Shown here: positions 46,301-54,215 of the stretch, in pieces
Position numbering within the stretch: the first letter of the stretch is position 1
Layout of the letters: each line of letters starts with the position of its first letter
NCBI GenBank assembly: GCA_028714855.1
Contig: JAQTLP010000005.1
Location: forward strand, 1 to 64,000
Direction: 5' to 3'
DNA from: Phycisphaerae bacterium
GTDB taxonomy: Bacteria; Planctomycetota; Phycisphaerae; Sedimentisphaerales; Anaerobacaceae
DNA length: 64,000 nt
Program-made: the position numbers and the translations under genes
Notes under the pieces: model-generated
What the model was told of the DNA's origin: nothing
Seen by the model: only the letters and a program-made list of their open reading frames with translations
The model's database searches: none

Positions 46301-46592
46301 CGGCATACTCGGCTGTAAGCTTTGCAAAAACCGCTTTTGCCCCGGCATCATCTTTCTTTTTCAGACAGCACATACCCTGCCGGTAAAGCGCCTGGGCCAC
46401 ATTTTCTCTCGACGCAGATTTATCCTTAATTATCTGCTCATAAATTTCCATCGCTGCATCAATATTGCCTTCGACCTCCTCAGCATAGAGACCCTCCCGC
46501 AGCATAACACTTGCGGGTTTGGCTGCTACTACCGTGCTCAACAAGCCGAATATAAGCAAAAACATAATTGTCATAATTTTCAACGTTTTCAT
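43368..46592 (-). CDS. Large secreted protein with CBM9-like and LamG-like domains
   Basis: The 1074-residue protein begins at ATG 46592 with AAGGAG 7 bases upstream. A signal peptide ends near VVAAKPA. A short TPR-like region follows (about 25-95), then a long beta/alpha region of unknown family (about 100-640) with PPGTLVYVELGSP. A CBM9-like domain starts at PPVIDGNEDDVWSVAP and includes MWDADNLYLLVDVTDD. The C-terminus is a LamG/concanavalin-like domain, GWWKFDETEGTTAADGSGNN to LIDDVRIYNYAL. It leads an operon with a kinase and two regulators, so it may be the sensed or sensing envelope protein. That is inference. Confidence 0.85.
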   Translation of the reverse strand: MKTLKIMTIMFLLIFGLLSTVVAAKPASVMLREGLYAEEVEGNIDAAMEIYEQIIKDKSASRENVAQALYRQGMCCLKKKDDAGAKAVFAKLTAEYADQTEIIGKVKPLLDDLMNYDPADLMPPGTLVYVELGSPGEQIETLLNMLKGTPFENPLAAMGGGNMPGAGGGQKSPADIFAALLNPSMMAEFKKIKGMAVGVTAIRQNNPPAVAVLYPGKSDALRGLIMMALSMAGTPGEPLEGMQTLNIPNSAAAAYDDKVIIIAQPSEQLKWCVKQYKGTASEPTLASSNKSFAKISKKQRQSNVVTVWANVDEAYTQVLKTGQNPQDIFKANAIADFNNIDEFILTVSIEPNSLVSKANVLFKDGHHCIAYDIIRTPNINKAALESVPSEAIALVSVALSRDNVAQVDTVREKIQNVTGLDIGREIYANIEQVTIFAMPADGNSAGWGSFSPACLGLAVTSHNPEQTRQILAMLLGTVNAINNNQSSGSVDANAGKFKIGMESGKELYCYMEQVGNTTILSLNRGVVDASIAAVKSKNSVCTAGPLAPAVNKISPTTSKLVLVNVGGAIRMAGPAINIGSLSDEQRNQMNVAIEQLARSADRTTIEIRTDEQVNSFALNTSITAIPPLNEVFGPVSQIAGIANQVKAVAKSQKLRGTMAATIMPAATPPVIDGNEDDVWSVAPVYKLKNVIYAPPSSPNDIAADFRAMWDADNLYLLVDVTDDSLVNDTRPDQAVTLPTGSTNIPWWYDDCVEVYIDAGNSKSNQYGSEDAQYHFDWDRTSPTMGRHNEHGRMENIEFAMKTIEKGYRTEIKFPWATLGKKPSAGSSIGLDVHVNDDDEGGERDTKITWCDKQDTAWSNPQAFGNGELAGIVGWWKFDETEGTTAADGSGNNHNGTLIGNAKWAQGKIGGAIDLDGKGSFIQIADKSAFNIAGQVTVACWANIRSVPSEYMAIVTKGDGSWRLSTAQQGRKFHGSVNNYNSIVLDGSTEVTANEWHYVVLVYDNEEVRIYVDGRLDAAKLWKGGIAVNDFDVLIGENAEQKGRSFDGLIDDVRIYNYALKDSDIMALYNESAKQ

Positions 46593-46610
46593 ATTCATTC
46601 TCCTTTCAAA

Positions 46611-46678
46611 TAACATTTGCAATAAATGGTTATTTCAGCAAATGTTACTATAAGGCATATATGTTACCATTTTGTTAC
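46611..46678 (-). promoter_or_regulatory. Repeat cluster upstream of the secreted-protein operon
   Basis: On the plus strand TAACATTTGC (46611-46620) and GCAAATGTTA (46638-46647) form a 10-bp inverted repeat. TGTTAC recurs at 46643, 46662 and 46673; the last two are 11 bases apart. Tandem 6-base sites at 11-base spacing are typical for OmpR/PhoB-type regulators, and two such regulators are encoded in the operon. Confidence 0.5.
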
Positions 46679-46775
46679 GATATTGTCCTTTTTACATTTT
46701 TTTTAAATCAAAACTGAGCTGCCGCCTGAATGGGCAACAAAGAACAAATGCTTATAAATAAAGAGGTTGGGGAAA

Positions 46776-46848
<73 letters not shown>

Positions 46849-47063
46849 GGCAATCTATTATTCATTATTTGTAATTTATTATTGATGAATGGTAGCAGAA
46901 AAACGGGGCTAAGGCAAATAAAATTATCGACGCTATCCCCTGCCTAAGTCAGCACTGGAAAAGGAACAATTGCCCTGCCGACGCCAGCAAACTATAATGT
47001 TTCCGGAGAACTGTTTATATAAGTGGTTCGTATAAAAGCAGTTAGAAAGGCAGAATCGAGGTT

Positions 47064-49364
47064 TTGATTAAAAGACAAAGAATATTTATAACGGGACGGG
47101 TGCAGGGAGTCGGGTTTCGTCCGGCTGTGTACAAAATAGCCGGCCAATTAGGACTTACCGGCTTTGTTTATAACAACACGAAGGGGGTAACAATAGAATT
47201 ACAGGGAACAAAAGAGAAAATAGTGGAATTTTCAGGACGGCTGCGGGGCAGGGACAAGCCGCCCCAGGCGGAGATAAAATCATATAAAGCGACCGATATA
47301 AATACGGTAGAGGGCGAAGAGAAATTCACAATCAAAACAAGCAAATCCGAAGGAACAGCTCTGTCGCAGGTAACAGCAGATATGGCTGTGTGCGAAGGTT
47401 GTCTTGCGGAAATGGCTGATAAAAAAGATTTCCGGTACAGGTATCCGTTTATAAACTGCACCAACTGCGGACCGAGATATTCAATAGTTAAAACAATCCC
47501 TTATGACAGATGCAATACAACAATGTCCGTGTTTGAGATGTGCGACAAATGTGCTGCTCAATACACGGACGTATCTGACCGGCGTTTTCATGCCCAGCCG
47601 GTTGCCTGCACAGCCTGCGGACCGAAAATATGGCTGACAAACGCAAATGGGAAAACAATAGAAACCGAGAAGGTAATCGCTGAAACTGCGCGTTTACTTC
47701 TGGATGGAAAGATTGTGGCGATAAAAGGAGTCGGCGGGTTTCATTTGGCTGTCGATGCGCTTAATGATAAGGCAGTAAGGAGACTACGAGAACGCAAAAG
47801 AAGAGACCATAAGCCATTTGCCATGATGGCGGCTTCAATTCAAAGCATAAAGGAATACGCAATTGTGAGCGAATCGGCTGAGATGGAATTAAAAAGCCCT
47901 CAAAGCCCAATTGTGCTGCTGCCTCGGAAGAACGGTTCAGCAATAGCACCATCGGCTACAGAGGGCGTCAACACCTTCGGCTTTATGCTCTGCTATGCCC
48001 CCCTGCACTATTTGCTTTTCGCCGAGGGTATAAAAATTCTGGTGATGACCAGCGGAAATATGTCCGATGAGCCGCTGATTTGCAAAAATGAGCAGGCACT
48101 TAAGAAACTCGGCAACGTTGCGGACGCCTTTCTGATGCACGACAGGGAGATTCATCGACAGGTTGACGATTCGATAGTTCATTTTGTAGACGAACAAGCG
48201 GTCCCCTTAAGAAGAGCCAGAGGATATGTGCCGGGACCAGTCCTGATAAAAGAAAGCTGCAGGGAAGACATATTTGCGGCCGGGGCTGATATGAAAAATA
48301 CTTTCTGCTTTGTAAAACAGAATCAGCTTATATGCAGCGAACACATAGGCGAACTCGAAGACGCAGAAGTCCATCATCACTACATCAACTCAATCGAGCA
48401 TTTGCGGAAGCTGTTCGAAGTCGAGCCGAAAGTTGCGGTCTGCGACCTTCACCCTGGGTATTTATCAACTCAATACGCCCTTTCGATGCTGGATGTAAAG
48501 ACAATCCAGGTCCAGCATCACTGGGCACACATTGCATCGGTTTTAGCTGAACACGAGCAGGAAGGACCGGCCATCGGGCTTGCAGCTGACGGTACGGGCT
48601 ACGGGACAGATGGAGCAATTTGGGGCTGTGAGTGCATGATAGCGACGCTGGAGAATTTTGAGCGATTTGGACATTTAGCTTATTATCCACTGGCGGGCGC
48701 GGACAAAGCAAGCAAAGAAGCTATAAGACCATTGCTTGGGCTGCTGAAAAAAACTTACGGAGACGGTTTCAAATTGGAGAAATTCAGATGGCTGATTGAC
48801 AAAATTGAGTCAGACACAAGCAAACAACAGATTATATCAGAGCAAATTGAAAAACAGGTAAACACCATGCAAACTTCAAGCTTGGGCAGAGTTTTCGATG
48901 CGGTCGCTGCTATGGTCGGGTTGGGGGCATACAATCATTTCGAAGCACAGCTTCCGATGGCCCTTGAAGCAATTGCAGAAAACAGCATCGAAGCGTCATA
49001 CGGCTTCGAGCTTATCAAAAAAACCAATGAGCCGGTTCAGATTGATTTGTGTAAAATGATAAGACAGATAATTTCTGATATTAAGGAAGGAACCGACGGC
49101 GGAGTCATCTCGGCGAAATTCCACAACACCATTGCCACCGCCCTGCTGGAGATGGCCAAAGAAGCACGGGCAAGTAAAAAGTTAGACACGGTTGCGCTAA
49201 GCGGCGGGGTATTTTGTAACCGATATTTGACAAACTGTTTAATTAAACTCTTGAAGAAAAATAATTTTTGCGTATTATTTAACCGAGAGTTCCCGTCGAA
49301 TGACGGGGGAATATCTGTAGGCCAAGCGGCGATCGCCGCCAGAATCGTGAATAGCGGTTGGTGA
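47064..49364 (+). CDS. hypF: Hydrogenase maturation carbamoyltransferase
   Basis: The 766-residue protein starts the making of the cyanide ligands of [NiFe] hydrogenase from carbamoyl phosphate. The N-terminal acylphosphatase domain has GRVQGVGFRPAVYKIA. Paired zinc fingers follow (CEGC, CTNC, CDKC, CTAC). A YrdC-like domain has KGVGGFHLAVDA, and the C-terminal Kae1-like domain has LHPGYLSTQYA, VQHHWAHIASVLAEH and SGGVFCNRYL. The start is TTG at 47064, the only start codon after an in-frame stop. It leads hypF-C-D-E-A-B. Confidence 0.96.
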   Translation: MIKRQRIFITGRVQGVGFRPAVYKIAGQLGLTGFVYNNTKGVTIELQGTKEKIVEFSGRLRGRDKPPQAEIKSYKATDINTVEGEEKFTIKTSKSEGTALSQVTADMAVCEGCLAEMADKKDFRYRYPFINCTNCGPRYSIVKTIPYDRCNTTMSVFEMCDKCAAQYTDVSDRRFHAQPVACTACGPKIWLTNANGKTIETEKVIAETARLLLDGKIVAIKGVGGFHLAVDALNDKAVRRLRERKRRDHKPFAMMAASIQSIKEYAIVSESAEMELKSPQSPIVLLPRKNGSAIAPSATEGVNTFGFMLCYAPLHYLLFAEGIKILVMTSGNMSDEPLICKNEQALKKLGNVADAFLMHDREIHRQVDDSIVHFVDEQAVPLRRARGYVPGPVLIKESCREDIFAAGADMKNTFCFVKQNQLICSEHIGELEDAEVHHHYINSIEHLRKLFEVEPKVAVCDLHPGYLSTQYALSMLDVKTIQVQHHWAHIASVLAEHEQEGPAIGLAADGTGYGTDGAIWGCECMIATLENFERFGHLAYYPLAGADKASKEAIRPLLGLLKKTYGDGFKLEKFRWLIDKIESDTSKQQIISEQIEKQVNTMQTSSLGRVFDAVAAMVGLGAYNHFEAQLPMALEAIAENSIEASYGFELIKKTNEPVQIDLCKMIRQIISDIKEGTDGGVISAKFHNTIATALLEMAKEARASKKLDTVALSGGVFCNRYLTNCLIKLLKKNNFCVLFNREFPSNDGGISVGQAAIAARIVNSGW

Positions 49365-49372
49365 TACGAAAT

Positions 49373-49615
49373 ATGTGTTTAGCAATACCAGCAAGAATAG
49401 TAGAATTGAAAGGTGATAACGCGGTTGTCGACGCCATAGGCAACCGATATAAAGCCAAGACCACGCTGCTGCCAAAAGCCAAGCTGGGGGATTTGGTGCT
49501 GGTGCACGCCGGATTTGCCATTTCGCTTGTCGACGAAGATGAAGCAAAAAAGACGTGGCAGCTTATTGCGGAGATGAACAATTTTGAAGAAACACGGGAT
49601 AAAATTTCAGGGTAA
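49373..49615 (+). CDS. hypC: Hydrogenase maturation chaperone HypC
   Basis: The 80-residue protein starts MCLAIPARIVEL at ATG 49373. This start is required because HypC binds the Fe(CN)2CO unit through Cys2. A longer frame from 49358 would bury that cysteine. The later HAGFAISLVDEDEA segment is typical. It hands the iron unit, together with HypD, to the hydrogenase large subunit. It begins just after the hypF stop; hypD follows 11 bases after its own stop. Confidence 0.96.
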   Translation: MCLAIPARIVELKGDNAVVDAIGNRYKAKTTLLPKAKLGDLVLVHAGFAISLVDEDEAKKTWQLIAEMNNFEETRDKISG

Positions 49616-49626
49616 ATTTAACTTTT

Positions 49627-50706
49627 ATGCTTGAGAGAATTTATAGAGCACAAAGGACTATGAGCGCAGCGTGCGAGACGCTGGGACGGCAAATTAATAT
49701 AATGGAGGTCTGCGGCACTCATACGGTTTCTATTTTCCGCAGCGGTATAAGGTTCACACTGCCGGACAGGATAAAACTTTTATCCGGGCCCGGTTGCCCA
49801 GTGTGTGTTACAGACCAGAGCTATATCGATGCTGTTTTAGCATTGTCGGAGCGCGACGACTGTTTAATTGCTACTTATGGCGATATGATTCGCGTCCCCG
49901 GCAAAGGCGGGTCGCTCGAAACAAAACAGCCGCATGCCAATGTAAAGGTGGTTCTGAGCAGCGAAGATGCCCTGCAGTTGGCAAAAGATAATCCTAAAAA
50001 AGTAATTGTGTTCGTCGCGGTTGGCTTCGAAACTACCGCACCTGCTACGGCGGTAGCTGTGAAAGAAGCAGAGGCAGAAGGCATTGATAATTTCTGCATT
50101 CTGAGCGCGCACAAACTAGTAGTGCCTGCGATGCGAGCGCTGTTATCCGAGAAAAACCATAAGATAGATGCATTTCTCTGTCCCGGGCACGTAAGCGTGA
50201 TAATCGGATACGGGGCTTTCGCTGAAATTGTAAAAGACTTTAACCGGCCCTGCGTTGTAGCAGGCTTCGAGCCGATGCAAGTCATCGAGGGTCTGGCGGA
50301 AATATGCCGCCAGCTTAACGAAGGAAAAGCCGAGCCAAAATCGATATACAACGCCGTCGTAACCGAACAGGGCAACACCACGGCACAAGAAGCCATCGCC
50401 GAGTGTTTCGAAACAGCCGACGGCTACTGGCGAGGACTGGGGAAGATTGCGAAAAGCACGCTGAAACTAAAAGATAAATACAGCCGATTCGACGCCTTCA
50501 AAAAATTCAATCTAACCGAAACAGCAGGCGGGGAGAGAAATGGCTGTCGATGCGGCGAGGTGCTATGCGGGCTAATAGAACCGCAGGAATGCGAATTGTT
50601 CGCGAAAAACTGCACACCTCAGCAACCGGTTGGCCCTTGTATGGTAAGCTCCGAGGGGGCCTGCGCAGCGTGGTTTAAGTACGGCCGAAAGAAACGTACG
50701 CAATGA
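49627..50706 (+). CDS. hypD: Hydrogenase maturation factor HypD
   Basis: The 359-residue iron-sulfur protein is the scaffold where the Fe(CN)2CO unit is built. C29 lies in MEVCGTHT. C57 and C60 are in GPGCPVCVT. The C-terminal 4Fe-4S ligands are visible in GCRCGEVLCGL, CELFAKNC and GPCMVSSEGAC. Length is normal. It overlaps hypE by 4 bases (ATGA). Confidence 0.97.
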   Translation: MLERIYRAQRTMSAACETLGRQINIMEVCGTHTVSIFRSGIRFTLPDRIKLLSGPGCPVCVTDQSYIDAVLALSERDDCLIATYGDMIRVPGKGGSLETKQPHANVKVVLSSEDALQLAKDNPKKVIVFVAVGFETTAPATAVAVKEAEAEGIDNFCILSAHKLVVPAMRALLSEKNHKIDAFLCPGHVSVIIGYGAFAEIVKDFNRPCVVAGFEPMQVIEGLAEICRQLNEGKAEPKSIYNAVVTEQGNTTAQEAIAECFETADGYWRGLGKIAKSTLKLKDKYSRFDAFKKFNLTETAGGERNGCRCGEVLCGLIEPQECELFAKNCTPQQPVGPCMVSSEGACAAWFKYGRKKRTQ

Positions 50707-51722
50707 CAGAGAAAAACAGCAAAATTTTACTTGCGCACGGCGGCGGGGGTCAATTGAGCGATGAATTAATCCGGTATTATATCCTGCCAAGATTCAAAAA
50801 TGACGTTCTTGCGGAACTGGCTGATGCGGCAAAACTGAATCTTACTTCCAGTTCTATATGTTTCACAACGGACAGTTACGTTGTAAAGCCGTTGTTTTTT
50901 AACGGGGGAGACATCGGGAAACTGGCCGTTTGCGGGACAATAAATGATTTGGCAGTTTCGGGTGCGATGCCTGCCGCCCTGTCCTTGTCGCTTATAATTG
51001 AAGAAGGTTTTGAAGTTGAACTGCTGGAGAAGATTTTAACCAGTATCGGAGAAACAGCCCGACAAAATGATGTTAACATTGTTACCGGTGATATCAAGAC
51101 GGTCGAAGCAGGCGCAGCCGACAAAATTTTTATAAATACCGCGGGAATCGGAACGCGAATAGCCGGCGTTGACTTAGGTTACGACAAAATCTCAGTGGGC
51201 GATAAGATTATCATCAGCGGCACGATAGGCGACCACGGTATGACCATCATCTCCCAGCGGGAAGGGATTAAATTTCAATCTAAACTGAAAAGCGATTGCG
51301 CAAGCATAGCAAAACCGGCACAAGAACTTTTAGAAAACAGCAACGGCGTGAAATTTATGCGGGACCCGACCCGCGGGGGGCTGGCCGCGACGCTTAACGA
51401 AATCTGCCGGGGGAGCAACTTGAGTATTGAAATCAACGAGGCGGATATACCAATCAATCCAACGGTACAGGCGGCGGCTGATATGCTAGGTTTCGATGTG
51501 CTTAATATTGCAAATGAAGGCAAATTAGTAGCGGTAGTTTCAGCGGAGTCGGCCGAAAATTGTCTGAATATCTGTAAAAAAAATGAGCTCGGCCTACAGG
51601 CAAGTATAATCGGGGAGGTTGTAGAGACCCGCGACATACCTACGGTGGAAATTACAACTAAAATCGGCGGAAAACGAATTGTACAAATGCCATACGGGCG
51701 CGAACTGCCGAGGATATGCTGA
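50703..51722 (+). CDS. hypE: Hydrogenase maturation factor HypE
   Basis: The 339-residue protein dehydrates its own C-terminal thiocarboxamide to thiocyanate. The terminal PRIC motif with the last residue Cys339 is present. The N-terminal LAHGGGGQLSDELI and MRDPTRGGLAATLNE segments belong to the AIR-synthase/PurM-like fold. It overlaps hypD at its start and shares one base with the hypA start. Confidence 0.97.
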   Translation: MTEKNSKILLAHGGGGQLSDELIRYYILPRFKNDVLAELADAAKLNLTSSSICFTTDSYVVKPLFFNGGDIGKLAVCGTINDLAVSGAMPAALSLSLIIEEGFEVELLEKILTSIGETARQNDVNIVTGDIKTVEAGAADKIFINTAGIGTRIAGVDLGYDKISVGDKIIISGTIGDHGMTIISQREGIKFQSKLKSDCASIAKPAQELLENSNGVKFMRDPTRGGLAATLNEICRGSNLSIEINEADIPINPTVQAAADMLGFDVLNIANEGKLVAVVSAESAENCLNICKKNELGLQASIIGEVVETRDIPTVEITTKIGGKRIVQMPYGRELPRIC

Positions 51723-52066
51723 TGCACGAGACGATGGTAGCCGAAAGTCTGCTGATGACAATTTCCGCTGAAAGCAAAACGCAAAACGCAAAGCCGGTGT
51801 TGGCAAAAATCAGCTGCGGGATGCTTAACGCCATAAACGATGAAATACTCCGCTTTGCCTTCGAGGCCATTGCCAAGGGGACGCCGTGCGAAGGTATGAA
51901 ACTGGAAATAGAACACAAGCCGATACAGGGTAAATGCAGGAACTGTGATGAAATATTCAATTTCGAGATTTATCAGCCAAGCTGCCCGAAATGCGAAAGC
52001 ACGGAATTCGAATTAATGCCTGACGCACCGCTGATACTTGAAGAAATAGAATTAGAAACGGAGTAA
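51722..52066 (+). CDS. hypA: Nickel insertion protein HypA
   Basis: The 114-residue nickel metallochaperone starts MHETMVAESL at ATG 51722, giving the essential His2. The structural zinc site is formed by two CxxC pairs, CRNC and CPKC. It works with HypB to load nickel. The start overlaps the hypE stop by one base, and hypB begins 4 bases after its stop. Confidence 0.95.
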   Translation: MHETMVAESLLMTISAESKTQNAKPVLAKISCGMLNAINDEILRFAFEAIAKGTPCEGMKLEIEHKPIQGKCRNCDEIFNFEIYQPSCPKCESTEFELMPDAPLILEEIELETE

Positions 52067-52070
52067 TGCA

Positions 52071-52742
52071 ATGAGAAAAAAAATTGATGTCGGCAAAAAA
52101 ATCCTTATTGCAAACGAAGAATACGCCGCCAGAAATAATCAATTCTTAGCTGAACAGAAAAAGCTGTGCCTGAATATGATATCGTCGCCTGGTTCCGGCA
52201 AAACAACGATTTTAGTCAGGACGATAACCGAACTGAAAAAAACAATTAAAATCGGCGTCATCGAGGGCGATATTCAAACCGATATCGATGCCAAAAGGAT
52301 AAAAGCAACCAAGGCGCCGGCAATTCAGATAGAAACCGGCGGTTCGTGCCATTTATCGGCGGCCCAGGTAAGCGACGCGTTAAAGAATTTACCCGTCAGC
52401 GACCTGGATTTGATTTTCATAGAAAATGTCGGGAACCTGATTTGTCCAACGGCTTTCGAACTGGGTGAGTGGGGTAAGGTAGCTGTGCTATCTGTGGCAG
52501 AAGGTGATGACAAGCCGGCTAAATATCCTGCCATATTCGCAAGGTCAAAAGCGCTGCTAATAAACAAGATTGACCTGCTTGCAGGAACGATGGTTGACTT
52601 CGATATCGAACGAGTGAAAGCCGATGTCTGCAAACTAAACAAAAACATTGAAATTTTCCCAGTGTCGGCCAAGACCGGCCAAGGTATGGCCGAGTGGTAC
52701 AACTGGCTCAAGGAATCGGTAAAAAATATAGGAGGCGAATAA
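52071..52742 (+). CDS. hypB: Nickel insertion GTPase HypB
   Basis: The 223-residue GTPase drives nickel delivery. The P-loop is SSPGSGKTT (38-46), followed by VIEGDIQTDIDAKRI, ENVGNLICPTAF and NKIDLL. There is no histidine-rich stretch and no N-terminal CCxxxxxC nickel site, so nickel storage by this form is unlikely. It ends the hyp operon and abuts the convergent nadD gene. Confidence 0.96.
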   Translation: MRKKIDVGKKILIANEEYAARNNQFLAEQKKLCLNMISSPGSGKTTILVRTITELKKTIKIGVIEGDIQTDIDAKRIKATKAPAIQIETGGSCHLSAAQVSDALKNLPVSDLDLIFIENVGNLICPTAFELGEWGKVAVLSVAEGDDKPAKYPAIFARSKALLINKIDLLAGTMVDFDIERVKADVCKLNKNIEIFPVSAKTGQGMAEWYNWLKESVKNIGGE

Positions 52743-53375
52743 TTAATCTTTAGCCCCAGACTGATAGAGGCCGTGTTCGCGGATATAGTCAGCAACCTGA
52801 GGCTCAAGCATACCGGTAACATCTTGGCCTGCAGTCAGTTTTCTTCGAACCTCGGTGCTGCTTATATCAATTAGAGGGGTTCGGATGACATTTCGCTGAA
52901 GTTTTTCAATACGAGCAGCACCCCAGACGTCCTTAAATTTGGCGAAATCCGGGGGCTCACAGCCGGCCCTGAACATTACACATAAATTGCACTCGTCAAT
53001 CAGTTCTACAATTCCATACCAGCGTGACAATTCACAAATACTGTCAGCGCCCATCAGCCAATAAATTAAGGCTTTATCTCCGCATTCGGCATGGAAGTGC
53101 CTTACGGTTTCCAAAGTATAACAGGGCAGGGGTTTTCTCAATTCATAGTCGTTTAGCTGGAACTTCTCGTTGTCGGCGATTGCAAGAGCTATCATAGCCA
53201 ATCGGTCACTATCACCTGCCTCGGGGAAGGAAGTCTTGAGAGGTGAGCGCTTTGCTGGAATGAAAATGACTTTCTCTGCGCCGATACGCTCTGCTGCTGC
53301 CGCCGCAACAGCAGTATGACCAAGATGAACAGGGTCGAATGTGCCGCCGAACAAGACTATTTTTTTCTTTACCAT
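52743..53375 (-). CDS. nadD: Nicotinate-nucleotide adenylyltransferase
   Basis: The 210-residue enzyme makes deamido-NAD from nicotinate mononucleotide and ATP. The nucleotide-binding start is VLFGGTFDPVHLGH (7-20), and DISSTEVRRKL is the ISSTxIR motif. MGADSICELSRWYG is also typical. NadE, encoded at 6228-7868, uses its product. It abuts hypB tail to tail with no spacer. Confidence 0.96.
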   Translation of the reverse strand: MVKKKIVLFGGTFDPVHLGHTAVAAAAAERIGAEKVIFIPAKRSPLKTSFPEAGDSDRLAMIALAIADNEKFQLNDYELRKPLPCYTLETVRHFHAECGDKALIYWLMGADSICELSRWYGIVELIDECNLCVMFRAGCEPPDFAKFKDVWGAARIEKLQRNVIRTPLIDISSTEVRRKLTAGQDVTGMLEPQVADYIREHGLYQSGAKD

Positions 53376-53929
53376 ACAAAACTAACAGCTAAATTGTGGA
53401 TTGTTTAAAAAATATTACAAAAAAATCAAAAAAACTTTAACTGACAAAAAACGTTAGCAAACGGCAAAAATCCCTGAAAAACAAATTAACTTTCAACCGA
53501 TTCCCGCGTTTCGCAACACCTGAAAAATATACACAGTTGACAAAAACGAGAAACACTTCTCTCGCAATCAAAAGCGGTAAAACCGCCAAATAAGTTAAAA
53601 TAAACGGTTTTAACGCAAATAATCATAAAAACATTTTCTCCACGCGAGTAAAAACTTCATCTGCATCCGAAGCTCTAACAAAAACTTTCGTCACAACAAA
53701 AACAAGTTTCGCCGTCTCACTGAGAAGTATGATAAACGATACAAGAGGTTATGTAAAACATCGATGATAAAAATTTTTATGAAGAATTTCTAAACATATG
53801 GCCGATAAAAATGTAAGATAAACGTGAAATTTTTGTTTGAACAAAATTTTTCAAAGGAATTTAGCTTTTCAAAATAAAGCTAACCAAAATAAGAAAGGAT
53901 TTAATTAGCCTAAAGGAGGTGACAAAATA
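53376..53929. other. AT-rich gene-free stretch
   Basis: About 550 very A-rich bases with no convincing gene. A TTGACA lies at 53537-53542 but no good -10 follows at 17 bases. Small hairpins are visible, such as AGCTTT/AAAGCT near 53866-53883. The last part is the leader of the lysine-rich microprotein, so a long untranslated leader or unseen small RNA is possible. Confidence 0.5.
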
Positions 53930-53995
53930 ATGGCAAAGAAGAAAAAAGCTAAGAAGAAAGCAACAAAGAAGAAAGCCAAGAAGAAAAAAAGATAA
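53930..53995 (+). CDS. Lysine-rich 21-residue microprotein
   Basis: The frame has 21 codons plus TAA. The peptide starts MAKKKKAKKKATKK and is about 70% lysine, with Ala, Thr and one final Arg as the only others. A nearly perfect ribosome binding site, AAAGGAGGTGA, lies about 8 bases before the ATG. A 13-bp terminator follows at 54037-54078. That combination makes a real gene likely despite the size. The composition resembles histone H1-like tails, so binding to DNA, RNA or ribosomes is a fair guess. I know no named family. Confidence 0.65.
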   Translation: MAKKKKAKKKATKKKAKKKKR

Positions 53996-54036
53996 CGTAA
54001 CAATTAGAATCTCAACACTTTGATAAGTTACGTAAT

Positions 54037-54078
54037 AATGGAGGGTTCTCCGACAAAGAGAACCCTCCATTTGATTTT
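54037..54078 (+). terminator. Strong terminator after the microprotein gene
   Basis: A perfect 13-bp stem (54038-54050 with 54058-54070), loop CGACAAA, followed by TTGATTTT. Confidence 0.93.
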
Positions 54079-54215
54079 CGTATTCATGCCTCAATACAAT
54101 CACTCCGCAACCCCAAGACAATACTGCTGATTGTCTTCTTGCAATTAGCCGCTGATTTCATATACTGTTGGTTTGACGAATCTTCGATATTAAGGTGCTT
54201 TTGTTAAATAACATT

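Noticed and set aside
53861-54121. 86-residue minus-strand protein rich in Phe and Leu
   Set aside because: Its Phe/Leu runs are the antisense of the AAA and AAG codons in the lysine-rich microprotein and it crosses that gene's terminator.
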